A DNA stretch of 47,511 nucleotides. Source: Candidatus Woesearchaeota archaeon (lineage in GTDB: Archaea > Nanobdellota > Nanobdellia > Woesearchaeales > CG1-02-33-12). How positions within the stretch are numbered: position 1 is the stretch's first letter; each line of letters starts with the position of its first letter. The notes beneath the pieces are model-generated. The model was given only the letters and a program-made list of their open reading frames with translations, was not told the origin of the DNA and did no database searches. The DNA lies in contig JAFCEA010000005.1 of NCBI GenBank assembly GCA_017609385.1, positions 1 through 47,511 of the forward strand, in the 5' to 3' direction. The position numbers were made by a program, and so were the translations under genes. Positions 21,978 to 30,295 of this stretch are shown piece by piece.

Positions 21978-23765
21978 ATGGAAAAAGAAGCAGATTATTT
22001 ATTTGAGGTTTCATGGGAAGTCTGTAATAAGGTTGGAGGCATTTACACTGTTGTTAAATCAAAAGCTGCTGAAATAATAGAATATTATAAGGGAAATTAT
22101 TTTACAATAGGTCCTTTTTTTCCAGAAAAAGTGGCTGGGGAATTCCAGGAAAAAGTTCCTTCAGATAAATTAAGGCAGGTATTTGAAAAACTGCAAAAAC
22201 AGGGTATAAAGTGTCATTATGGCAACTGGCTTATCAAGGGCGAGCCTAACACAATCCTGGTTGATTTTAGCGGCTTTACATCTAAAAAAGACGAAATAAA
22301 AACAAGTTTGTGGCAGAATTTTAAAATAGATTCACTTAACACACAATACTTTGATTTTGATGAGCCTGTTATTTGGTCATATGCCGTTGGAAAGCTCTTA
22401 GAGGAAATAAAAAATGTTTTTAAAGATAAAAAAATTGTTGCGCAGTTTCATGAATGGATGTCTGGAGCTGGCCTGCTTTATCTAAAGCAGAATAATATCA
22501 AGGTTGCAACTGTTTTTACAACACATGCAACAATACTCGGAAGAACAATGTCTTTTGCAAATGAAGAGCTTTATGAAACATTTGACAAGATAAATCCAGT
22601 GGAAAAGGCCTATGACTATGGCATACAGGCAAAATATCTTACAGAAAAGCAAAGCACATTAAATGCAAATGTATTTACAACAGTAAGTGAGATTACAGCC
22701 CTAGAAGCAGGGCATCTCTTAGGAAAAAAGCCAGATGTTCTCTTGCCAAATGGCCTTGACCTTAGGAAATTCCCAACATTTGAGGAGGCATCCATAAAAC
22801 ATCGTTTATACAGGGAAAGAATAAAGGAATTCCTGATGTATTATTTTTTCCCATATTATTCATTTGACCTTGATAATACTCTTTTTTATTTCCTGTGCGG
22901 AAGATATGAATTCAGGGCAAAGGGCATTGATATATTTATCAAGGCATTGGCAAAATTAAATGAAAAACTTAAAAAAGAGAAACATAACAAAACCATTGTG
23001 GCCTTTTTCTGGGTTCCTGGAGATATTAGGGCAATAAAAACAGGATTACTAGAAAATAAAACCTTTTTTAAAGATATAAAGGACGCTATTGATGATGATA
23101 TGGGTGAAATTAAAAACAGGATAATTTATTCAATAGTTTCAAAAAAGAGCATTACAGAAAAAAATATTTTTGATGAGGATTTTCTGCATGAAAACAAAAA
23201 AAAGGTTCTGAAGCTAATGAAAAAAGGAGATCCAGAGCTAACAACGCATGATTTGCATGATGAACAGAATAATTCTATTATCAATTCCCTTAGTAAAGCT
23301 GGCTTATTAAACAAAAAAGAAGACAGGGTGAAAGTAGTTTTTTATCCAATCTATCTAACTGGAGCAGACAGGCTTCTTGATTTGGGTTATTATGAATGTA
23401 TGCAGGGCTCACATCTTGGTGTGTTTCCATCATATTATGAGCCATGGGGTTACACCCCTTTGGAAGCAGCTGCACTTGGTGTTTCATCTGTAACAACAGA
23501 CCTTGCTGGATTTGGAAGGTATGTTAATGAAAAATCAGTTCAAACTAAAAATCCAGGCATATTTGTTCTGAAAAGATTAGGCAAAAAAGATGATGAGGTT
23601 GTTGAAGAGCTTGCCAATGCACTTTATTATTTCAGTAGTTTATCAAAACAGGAAAGAATAAAAAACAAGATGGAAGCGCAAAGACTTGCTTCATTAGCTG
23701 ATTGGGAGGTTTTAATCAAAAATTATATTGAAGCACATAATCTCGCTGTAAAGAGGCTTGGTTAA
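21978..23765 (+). CDS. Glycogen synthase, GT3 (eukaryote-like) family
   Basis: 595 residues. It transfers glucose from a nucleotide sugar to glycogen. It begins with the GT3 hallmark FEVSWEVCNKVGGIYTVVKSK. The acceptor region includes QFHEWMSGAGLLYL and TTHATILGRT, and the C-terminal catalytic EPWGYTPLEAAALG holds the conserved Glu pair. GT3 enzymes of animals and fungi use UDP-glucose; the archaeal donor is not established here. ATG 21978 lies one base after the regulator stop and the last eight bases overlap the GalT-like gene, so the three form an operon. Confidence 0.9.
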   Translation: MEKEADYLFEVSWEVCNKVGGIYTVVKSKAAEIIEYYKGNYFTIGPFFPEKVAGEFQEKVPSDKLRQVFEKLQKQGIKCHYGNWLIKGEPNTILVDFSGFTSKKDEIKTSLWQNFKIDSLNTQYFDFDEPVIWSYAVGKLLEEIKNVFKDKKIVAQFHEWMSGAGLLYLKQNNIKVATVFTTHATILGRTMSFANEELYETFDKINPVEKAYDYGIQAKYLTEKQSTLNANVFTTVSEITALEAGHLLGKKPDVLLPNGLDLRKFPTFEEASIKHRLYRERIKEFLMYYFFPYYSFDLDNTLFYFLCGRYEFRAKGIDIFIKALAKLNEKLKKEKHNKTIVAFFWVPGDIRAIKTGLLENKTFFKDIKDAIDDDMGEIKNRIIYSIVSKKSITEKNIFDEDFLHENKKKVLKLMKKGDPELTTHDLHDEQNNSIINSLSKAGLLNKKEDRVKVVFYPIYLTGADRLLDLGYYECMQGSHLGVFPSYYEPWGYTPLEAAALGVSSVTTDLAGFGRYVNEKSVQTKNPGIFVLKRLGKKDDEVVEELANALYYFSSLSKQERIKNKMEAQRLASLADWEVLIKNYIEAHNLAVKRLG

Positions 23766-24708
23766 AATAGAACTCAGAAAAGATTATATATTAAATAGAT
23801 GGGTTATTATAGCTTCTGAAAGAAAGAAAAGGCCAAAAGAATTTAAGAAAATTAAAACAAAAAAAGAGGGAATTTGCTATTTCTGTCCTGGCAATGAAAA
23901 CCTCACTCCAAAAGAGACTGGAAGGATTGAAAAAAACAACAAATGGATTATAAGGTGGTTTCCAAACAAGTTTCCTGCTGTAAGCCATGAGGGAAGCCCT
24001 GAAATAAGGTGTGCAAACAAGTATTTTACATATGCTGATGCATTTGGAATCCATGAGGTAATAGTTGAAACACCTAATCATAACAAGCAGTTAGCTGATT
24101 TAGCAGAAAATCACATAAAAGAAATCTTGAAAGTGTATGCCAATAGGATAACTGAATTAAGCAAAACAGCTGGCACAAAGTATGTTCTTATTTTTAGGAA
24201 TGAGGGAATGGAAGCAGGAACCTCACTAATACATTCACACACACAACTAATGACATATAACAAGATTCCTGCTTTGGTTGAGGATGAGATTAATGCATCT
24301 AAAGCTTATGGAACATGCCCATACTGTGAGATAATCAATATTGAGAAAAACAGTTACAGAAGAGTTTTTGAGAACAACTCTTTTGTGAGTTTTACGCCAT
24401 ATGCATCAAGATTTAATTATGAGGTTTGGATATTTCCAAAAGAGCATATAAGGAATATAATAGAGATGAATGAAAAAAAGCTATTGGATTTGGCTTCAAT
24501 GCTTAAAAAGATCTTGCTAAAACTAAAGGAAATAAATCTTCCATATAACTTCTTCCTGCATTATGCTCCTGAGGGAAAAGATTTACACTTTCATATTGAA
24601 GTCTGCCCAAGGCTTGCTACATGGGCTGGTTTTGAGCTAGCTACAAATGCAACAATAAATTCTGTAAGCCCAGAGGATGCTGCAAAATTTTACAGGGGAG
24701 AGGAATAA
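23758..24708 (+). CDS. galT: Galactose-1-phosphate uridylyltransferase-like nucleotidyltransferase
   Basis: 316 residues of the HIT superfamily. The active-site motif is SLIHSHTQLM (HSHTQ), preceded by FPNKFPAVSHE. Zinc-binding Cys pairs are CYFCPG near residue 40 and CPYC near residue 183. GalT exchanges UMP between UDP-glucose and galactose-1-phosphate; in a glycogen operon it may make or recycle the nucleotide sugar. The TTG start at 23758 overlaps the glycogen synthase stop, and the N-terminus ELRKDYILNRWVIIASERKK is normal for the family. Confidence 0.87.
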   Translation: MVKIELRKDYILNRWVIIASERKKRPKEFKKIKTKKEGICYFCPGNENLTPKETGRIEKNNKWIIRWFPNKFPAVSHEGSPEIRCANKYFTYADAFGIHEVIVETPNHNKQLADLAENHIKEILKVYANRITELSKTAGTKYVLIFRNEGMEAGTSLIHSHTQLMTYNKIPALVEDEINASKAYGTCPYCEIINIEKNSYRRVFENNSFVSFTPYASRFNYEVWIFPKEHIRNIIEMNEKKLLDLASMLKKILLKLKEINLPYNFFLHYAPEGKDLHFHIEVCPRLATWAGFELATNATINSVSPEDAAKFYRGEE

Positions 24709-24754
24709 AAGATAAGAAATATATACTAGAATTTATTTTTATTTCGCTTAAAAA

Positions 24755-26569
24755 ATGGTAAACATAGTTCATTCATTAAATAATCATGAGATAGAAAAGA
24801 AATCAAATAAAGATAAGAGATTTCTAATTACAAATAGGAAAGGGGGATATTTCTGTCTTGCGAATGAAAATAAAAGCAGGTATGACGGACTTTTCTTTTT
24901 TGATGAAAAAATGTATAAGATTATTGAAAGCCTGCATATAGTTGGTTCTGCTAAGGCAGGCAAGATAATCAATAAATTTTATGAAATTAAAAGGGAATGC
25001 GGCAGTGCAACTGAAACATTTTTTATGCCTCATTATTATGATTCATTGGTTTATGAAATAACCAATCCAATTCCTATTGAAGTGGTTTTTGATGCAAGGG
25101 AGAGCTATGACCAAAGGCAGTGGGGCAGGTTTTACAGTATTTGGCAGGAAGGTGATAAGATAATAGTCAAGTTTGTCAAAAAAACAGATGCAAGGGAAGA
25201 CTACTCTGACGCCAAGGAAGAATATTCTTTATTCTTGGTGCTTAAGTTTGAGGGCATGTTCAAGAAGGTTGAAGAGTGGGAAAAAAGACATTATGAATTT
25301 GACAAAAAAAGAAATTCAATGCCTTATGAAAGATATGTTTTTTCTGCACTAACATTAAAGACAGATAGGGTTGTTTTTAGTTTTTCAAAAAACAAGGAAA
25401 AGGCAAAGAAAGAGGCAGACTATATTTTTAGGAATAGTAAGAGATTAAGAAAAAAGCAAAAAAGGTATTATGGTAGTTTATTAAAGTCAAAAGAAACTAT
25501 TAAAAATGATATTCTAATGGCATATTCTTGTGCACTAAGCTCTCTTGATTCATTGGTTGTTAATGATAAAGGGATATTTGCAGGTCTGCCATGGTTTTTC
25601 CAGTTCTGGACAAGGGATGAAGCTATCTCATTAAAAGCTTTAATTTTATATGGAAATTTTAGTTTAGCAAAAAATATCTTATTCAGGCATCTAAAATCTG
25701 TTTTGCATGATGGAAAACTGCCAATAAAGCCAGACTCTTTGTCAAAAAGTGCTGACTCTGCTGGCTGGGTCTCAAAAAGAGCAAAAGATTTTGTTTATAT
25801 TTTAAAAAAGAAAAAAATTCTTAAAAATAATCTGACAAAAAAAGAAATTAAAAAGATAGAAGAAAGGATTGAGCATTCGCTTGATTTTATGATAAAATAC
25901 CACACAAGAGAGCATCTTGTTTTTAATAATGCAAAGGAAACCTGGATGGATTCAATTGCTAGAGAAGGTTTTAGGATAGAGATTCAGGCAATGCAGCTAA
26001 GCATGTATAAGCTAATGCATGAGCTTACTAATAACAGGATTTATCAGGAACTTGAAAGTGATTTAAAGAAGGAGGTTAGAAAAAAATTCTGGAACAAAAA
26101 ATATCTTGCAGATGGCTTAGATGATTTTACAATAAGGCCAAACATTTTCATTGCTGCTTATATGTATCCTAAGCTTCTGGCGAAGAAAGAATGGGTTGCA
26201 TGTTTTGATAATATATTAAAGCATTTATGGAACAGCTGGGGTGGAATTTCAACAGTGGATAAGAAAAGTGAGTTCTTTGTTTCAGAGCATACAGGCGAGA
26301 ATAATGAAAGCTATCATAATGGGGATTCATGGTTTTGGATAAATAATCTTGCTGCAATTACTTTGTATAAGTTAGATAAAAAAAGATACAAAAAATACAT
26401 TGATAAAATAGTTGAGGCAAGCACAAAAGAGATTTTATGGCAAGGGGCAATAGGCCACCATGCAGAATTATCAAGCTCTAAAGAGCTAATATCAGAGGGC
26501 TGCCTGGCCCAGGCCTGGTCTGCTGCAATGTATATTGAAATGATTAATGAGATATTCTTAAAAAGATAA
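24755..26569 (+). CDS. Glycogen debranching enzyme (amylo-alpha-1,6-glucosidase)
   Basis: 604 residues. The N-terminal domain has RKGGYFCLANENKSRYDGLF as in bacterial and archaeal GDE proteins. The C-terminal (alpha/alpha)6 domain has LPWFFQFWTRDEAISLKAL, with an acidic catalytic candidate, KETWMDSI, and the final HHAELSSSKELISEGCLAQAW region. It would remove alpha-1,6 branches from glycogen. It lies 46 bp after the GalT-like gene on the same strand and may have its own TATA (ATATATA near 24719-24725). Confidence 0.88.
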   Translation: MVNIVHSLNNHEIEKKSNKDKRFLITNRKGGYFCLANENKSRYDGLFFFDEKMYKIIESLHIVGSAKAGKIINKFYEIKRECGSATETFFMPHYYDSLVYEITNPIPIEVVFDARESYDQRQWGRFYSIWQEGDKIIVKFVKKTDAREDYSDAKEEYSLFLVLKFEGMFKKVEEWEKRHYEFDKKRNSMPYERYVFSALTLKTDRVVFSFSKNKEKAKKEADYIFRNSKRLRKKQKRYYGSLLKSKETIKNDILMAYSCALSSLDSLVVNDKGIFAGLPWFFQFWTRDEAISLKALILYGNFSLAKNILFRHLKSVLHDGKLPIKPDSLSKSADSAGWVSKRAKDFVYILKKKKILKNNLTKKEIKKIEERIEHSLDFMIKYHTREHLVFNNAKETWMDSIAREGFRIEIQAMQLSMYKLMHELTNNRIYQELESDLKKEVRKKFWNKKYLADGLDDFTIRPNIFIAAYMYPKLLAKKEWVACFDNILKHLWNSWGGISTVDKKSEFFVSEHTGENNESYHNGDSWFWINNLAAITLYKLDKKRYKKYIDKIVEASTKEILWQGAIGHHAELSSSKELISEGCLAQAWSAAMYIEMINEIFLKR

Positions 26570-26592
26570 GGGGTAATGGTTATAGCAACTTT

Positions 26593-26603
26593 TTTATATA
26601 AAT
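26593..26603 (+). promoter_or_regulatory. TATA box of the EndoQ gene
   Basis: TTTATATAAAT is centred about 23 bp before ATG 26621, implying a leaderless transcript and supporting that start over the in-frame codon at 26576. Confidence 0.6.
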
Positions 26604-26620
26604 CTGTTTTATTAGGGCAA

Positions 26621-27901
26621 ATGAGGGTAATTGCTGATTTTCACATCCATTCTAAATATAGCAGGGCCACTTCTAAACAATTAAATATAAAAAACCTTGA
26701 GAAGTATGCACGGATAAAGGGCCTCAGTCTTCTTGGAACAGGCGACTTTACACATCCAATATGGATTAAAGAGCTTAAATCAGAGCTTACAGAGGATGGA
26801 ACTGGAATTTTAAAAACAAAAACAGGATTTAATTTTATACTGCAGACTGAAATCTCCTTAATGTACACACAGGATGGAAAAGGAAGAAAAATCCATAATG
26901 TTATTTTAGCAAATAATTTTGATATTGTTGAGCAGATAACAGAACAGCTAAAGAAAATTGGAAGAGTTGATTATGACGGCAGGCCAATATTCGGAATAAA
27001 ATGCCCTGATTTTGTTGAGATGATGAAAGAGATTGATAAGGATATAGAAATAATTCCTGCTCATGTATGGACTCCATGGTTTGGATTGTTTGGCTCAAAC
27101 TCTGGTTTTGACAGTGTGCAAGAATGCTTTAAAGACCAGACAAAGCATATACATGCATTGGAAACAGGCCTTAGCTCAGATCCTGCGATGAACTGGCGTT
27201 TAAGCTCATTGGATAAATACACATTAGTAAGCAACTCTGATCTGCATTCATTCTGGCCATGGCGCATTGGCCGTGAGTGCAATATCTTTGACTTAAAAGA
27301 ATTAAGTTATAACTCACTATTAAATGCAATAAAAACAAAAAAAGGGCTAAAAGAAACAATAGAGGTTGACCCAAGCTATGGAAAATATCACTTTGATGGC
27401 CATAGAAATTGCAATGTATGCATGAGCCCAAATGAATCTCTAAAAAATAAAGATATCTGCCCTGTATGCAGAAGAAAGCTAACTATAGGGGTTTTGCACA
27501 GGGTTGAAGAGCTTGCTGATAGGCCAGCTGGCTTTAAACCAAAAGATGCTGTTCCATTCAAATCACTGATTCCATTATCAGAAATTTTATCAAAGCTGTT
27601 GAATTCTGGTGTTGCATCTCAAAAGATATGGAAAGCATACTATAACCTGGTTAATGGCTCAAGGTCAGAGATGGACATATTGCTCAACTCATCTTTTGAC
27701 GAACTAAAGAAAATAACCAATGAAAAGATTGCAGAGGCAATAATTAATAATCGTAATAGAAAAATAAAAATCCAGCCAGGCTTTGACGGTGAGTATGGTT
27801 ACCCAATATTTTCAGATGATAATAAGAAATCAAAAGGGGGGTTTGTAGAAACAAATAAATCCTTACACAAAGGCCAGAAAGGTTTGGATGAATTTATGTA
27901 A
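26621..27901 (+). CDS. Endonuclease Q (PHP domain, zinc finger)
   Basis: 426 residues. The N-terminal PHP metal-dependent phosphodiesterase domain begins MRVIADFHIHSKYSRATSK and has further metal-binding residues in GTGDFTHP, IIPAHVWTPWFG and VSNSDLHSFWPWRIGRE. A four-Cys zinc finger, CNVC and CPVC, lies near residues 267-288, and a helical C-terminus follows. This is the EndoQ architecture: it nicks DNA 5' of deaminated bases and AP sites in archaea. It lies between the glycogen locus and endonuclease III, though the two repair genes are not adjacent. The start is set by promoter spacing. Confidence 0.87.
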   Translation: MRVIADFHIHSKYSRATSKQLNIKNLEKYARIKGLSLLGTGDFTHPIWIKELKSELTEDGTGILKTKTGFNFILQTEISLMYTQDGKGRKIHNVILANNFDIVEQITEQLKKIGRVDYDGRPIFGIKCPDFVEMMKEIDKDIEIIPAHVWTPWFGLFGSNSGFDSVQECFKDQTKHIHALETGLSSDPAMNWRLSSLDKYTLVSNSDLHSFWPWRIGRECNIFDLKELSYNSLLNAIKTKKGLKETIEVDPSYGKYHFDGHRNCNVCMSPNESLKNKDICPVCRRKLTIGVLHRVEELADRPAGFKPKDAVPFKSLIPLSEILSKLLNSGVASQKIWKAYYNLVNGSRSEMDILLNSSFDELKKITNEKIAEAIINNRNRKIKIQPGFDGEYGYPIFSDDNKKSKGGFVETNKSLHKGQKGLDEFM

Positions 27902-27940
27902 ATTATTAAAGAAATATTAAAAAGTTAAAAAAATAAAAAT

Positions 27941-28369
27941 TTATTCTACTACTACCGTGCCTTTAAATCCAAATATTGCATCCATAACCTGGTATGTTCC
28001 TGCTTCCTCAAATTTGTACTCAAAGGTATCTCCTTCACTTAGTTTTGGGCTTCTTTCCCCACCCACTAAAACAACTATATGTACTCTGTCATCCATGTTT
28101 TTCCATGTAACTACTGTGCCAACACTTACTGTCAGTTCCTCAGGATCAAATCCCCCTCTAAGGACTCGGACATCTTCTGCTCCGCCAACAACTTCAGGTT
28201 CTTCTTCTACTAGTTCTTCAGCTGGTGTCTCAGGTTCTACTGGTGGCTGTTCTTCTACTGGTGGTGTTACTTCCGGAGTAACAGCTTCCCCTGGTTGTTC
28301 TGGAGCTTTTGCAGCACATCCGCTTAACATAAGAACAACCAATATTGCTAAAATATGTTTTATTTCCAT
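27941..28369 (-). CDS. Lipoprotein with cupredoxin-like domain, copper ligands mostly lost
   Basis: 142 residues. The signal peptide ends in lipobox LSGC (Cys18), so it is probably lipidated and outside the membrane. A Pro/Glu-rich linker of about 40 residues follows. The last 75 residues form a plastocyanin-like beta sandwich (FDPEELTVSVGTVVTWKN, then VHIVVL). In blue-copper homologues the end reads Cys, His, Met; here the aligned YQVMDAIFGFKG has Met, Ile and Phe instead, and only the first His is kept. It probably does not bind copper as a type 1 site. Function unknown. Confidence 0.75.
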   Translation of the reverse strand: MEIKHILAILVVLMLSGCAAKAPEQPGEAVTPEVTPPVEEQPPVEPETPAEELVEEEPEVVGGAEDVRVLRGGFDPEELTVSVGTVVTWKNMDDRVHIVVLVGGERSPKLSEGDTFEYKFEEAGTYQVMDAIFGFKGTVVVE

Positions 28370-28393
28370 TCTTTCACCTCAAAAAAGCATTTT

Positions 28394-29044
28394 TTATAAT
28401 CTTATTCTTTTATCTTTAAATACCTTTGGGTATTTTTTAAAATTACATAGTTTGCTTATAACACATTTATCACATTTTGGTTTGATTGGACTACAAATAG
28501 TCTGGCCATGTTTTACAAACAGCTCATTAATACTAATCCAGTATTTTCTTGGAATTTTTTTCATTAGTTCATGCTCTGTTTGCTCAGGTATTTTTGTTTT
28601 TACAATTCCAAGCCTGTTTGATATTCTATGAACATGTGTGTCAGCGGGTATTGCTGGAATATTAAACCCATAAACCAAAACACAGTTAGCTGTCTTTCTT
28701 CCAACTCCGGGTAGCTTCAAAAGTTTATTTAATTCATGGGGAACCTTACCATTATATTTTCCTAATAAAATTTTGCTAACCTCTTTTATTCTCTCTGCCT
28801 TTACATTATAGAAACCTGACTCTTTAATTAATCTCTTAATGTCAGAAAGATTCGCATTTGCAATTTTTCTTTCTGTTGGAAACTTTGAAAATAACTTTTT
28901 AGAGGCCTTTATTGTATTCTCATCTCTTGTTCTCTGGCTTAGTATTGTAGAAATTAAAACACGGAATGGTTTTTGTTTTGAAAAAAATGTTAAAGGATAA
29001 TCTTTCTTGAGTAATTCAATAATTGTTAGGATTTTATTCTGCAT
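28394..29044 (-). CDS. nth: Endonuclease III, DNA glycosylase/AP lyase
   Basis: 216 residues. It excises oxidised pyrimidines and cleaves AP sites. The helix-hairpin-helix LPGVGRKTANCVL carries the catalytic Lys, and ADTHVHR carries the Asp. The C-terminal 4Fe-4S cluster motif is visible: Cys, six residues, Cys, two, Cys, five, Cys (CSPIKPKCDKCVISKLC). Length is normal. It is 24 bp upstream of the cupredoxin gene on the same strand and possibly co-transcribed with it. Confidence 0.95.
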   Translation of the reverse strand: MQNKILTIIELLKKDYPLTFFSKQKPFRVLISTILSQRTRDENTIKASKKLFSKFPTERKIANANLSDIKRLIKESGFYNVKAERIKEVSKILLGKYNGKVPHELNKLLKLPGVGRKTANCVLVYGFNIPAIPADTHVHRISNRLGIVKTKIPEQTEHELMKKIPRKYWISINELFVKHGQTICSPIKPKCDKCVISKLCNFKKYPKVFKDKRIRL

Positions 29045-29123
29045 TTAATAAAAGAATATTTGAAGTTTTATAAAAAAATAAAAAACTGCCTACAAAAATA
29101 AAGAGGCAGGTAAAAAAATAATC

Positions 29124-29249
29124 TTATCTTCTCCTTTTCTTCTTTGGTTTTTTCTTGACTTTTCTCTTGGCTTTCTTCTTAGCCTTTTTCTTAGGTTTTT
29201 TCTTGACTTTTCTCTTGGCTTTCTTCTTAGCCTTCTTCCTTGCTGCCAT
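29124..29249 (-). CDS. 41-residue Lys/Ala-rich peptide (histone H1 tail-like)
   Basis: A short ORF reading MAARKKAKKKAKRKVKKKPK and continuing to KKKRRR. It is almost entirely Lys, Arg, Ala, Val and Pro, and consists of two copies of a 16-residue unit KKAKKKAKRKVKKKPK plus a basic tail. The Shine-Dalgarno GAGGTGA lies seven bases before ATG, so it is very likely translated. Resemblance to histone H1 and bacterial HU/H1 tails suggests nucleic acid binding and compaction. Net charge is extreme (about +30). Confidence 0.8.
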   Translation of the reverse strand: MAARKKAKKKAKRKVKKKPKKKAKKKAKRKVKKKPKKKRRR

Positions 29250-29817
29250 TATTTTTTCACCTCTTGGTTTTTTGTGTTTTGAACAACACTAGTATTATTT
29301 TTTATTTTTATTGTTTAAATAGTTTTCGTTTTTTTCGAGAAAAAAATGTTCCTCGTCGATAATTTTTTGTTTTTTAAATTTAAAAAATAACTTTTTTGAA
29401 AATAAATTAAACTAAATTCTGAGGGAATAAAAGTAAAATTAATTGTCAAACTATAATAAATAGGTTTATAATCAAAAAAAATTAATTTTATCGTCGCTGT
29501 TAAAAAGATTAATGATCTAATTTAGGAAATATTTGATGAAAATTTTAAAAGTATATTAAATTTTTCAGAAAAAATAAAATATAGAGTTATTTGTCATAAA
29601 TAAAATTTTAAATACTTAGTTTGATTAGCAATTGAAATAAATTTTTCATAAAAAATTTTAATAAAAAAAGTTTTATGATTTTATTTTCAAAACCAGCAAA
29701 GAAATTATAAAAAATTAGTTAGTTCTGGAAAATGGTTACAAAGATTTATAAAGAATTAAAATAAAATAATAAAAAAGCTAAAGAATATAGCTATAATAAA
29801 AGAAGGAGGTGTAACTA
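29250..29817. other. 568-bp AT-rich region without a recognisable gene
   Basis: No open frame with a plausible start and signal is visible on either strand. It is much richer in A and T than flanking genes and has long A or T runs. Isolated GC-richer motifs (CCTCGTCGAT near 29351 and ATCGTCGCTG near 29489) are the only features. The last part contains a TATA box (TTTATAAA, 29747-29754) for the membrane protein at 29818 and a small AGCTA/TAGCT inverted repeat at 29776-29792 in its leader. The left end is promoter for the Lys-rich peptide. Confidence 0.5.
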
Positions 29818-30174
29818 ATGGAGAAAAAGGTAGGAGAAGTGTCCTTTGTTTTAGGCGTTGTTCTTGCAGTGATTCTGGGATTGATAGGCGGTTATTTAGG
29901 AACCTTGGGACCATGGCTAATATCCCTCTTGATAGTATTGGGATTAATAGTAGGACTTGTAAACATAAGTGGTAAGGAAACAAAGGAGTTTGTTTGGATG
30001 GCAGTAGCATTAGTGTTAGTTATATATGCAGGAGGAGCATCAGGTACATTAACAAATGTATTGTACATTGGTGAATACCTGTCTGGAGTATTAAATGCTG
30101 TAATGGCATTTGTCGTGCCAGCAACAGTTATAGTTGCTCTGAAAGAGATATATACACTTGCACAGATAAAATAA
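29818..30174 (+). CDS. Small four-helix membrane protein
   Basis: 118 residues and almost wholly hydrophobic, with four predicted helices: VLGVVLAVILGLIGGYLG, LISLLIVLGLIVGLV, VWMAVALVLVIYAGG and VLNAVMAFVVPATVIVALK. No catalytic motif. The Shine-Dalgarno AAGGAGGTG is the strongest in the window, seven bases before ATG, suggesting high expression. It has a leader of about 40 nt with a small hairpin after TATA 29747-29754. It looks like the small conserved membrane proteins of nano-sized archaea; function unknown. Confidence 0.75.
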   Translation: MEKKVGEVSFVLGVVLAVILGLIGGYLGTLGPWLISLLIVLGLIVGLVNISGKETKEFVWMAVALVLVIYAGGASGTLTNVLYIGEYLSGVLNAVMAFVVPATVIVALKEIYTLAQIK

Positions 30175-30295
30175 ACAATTTATTTTTTTATTTATTTTTT
30201 AATTTCTTCGCTATGATTCTTATAATTTCTAAATCATAATTTTAAATTTTAATCTGTTTTTCTCAGAAAAATATATAAACCCGAGGCTTTATTTA

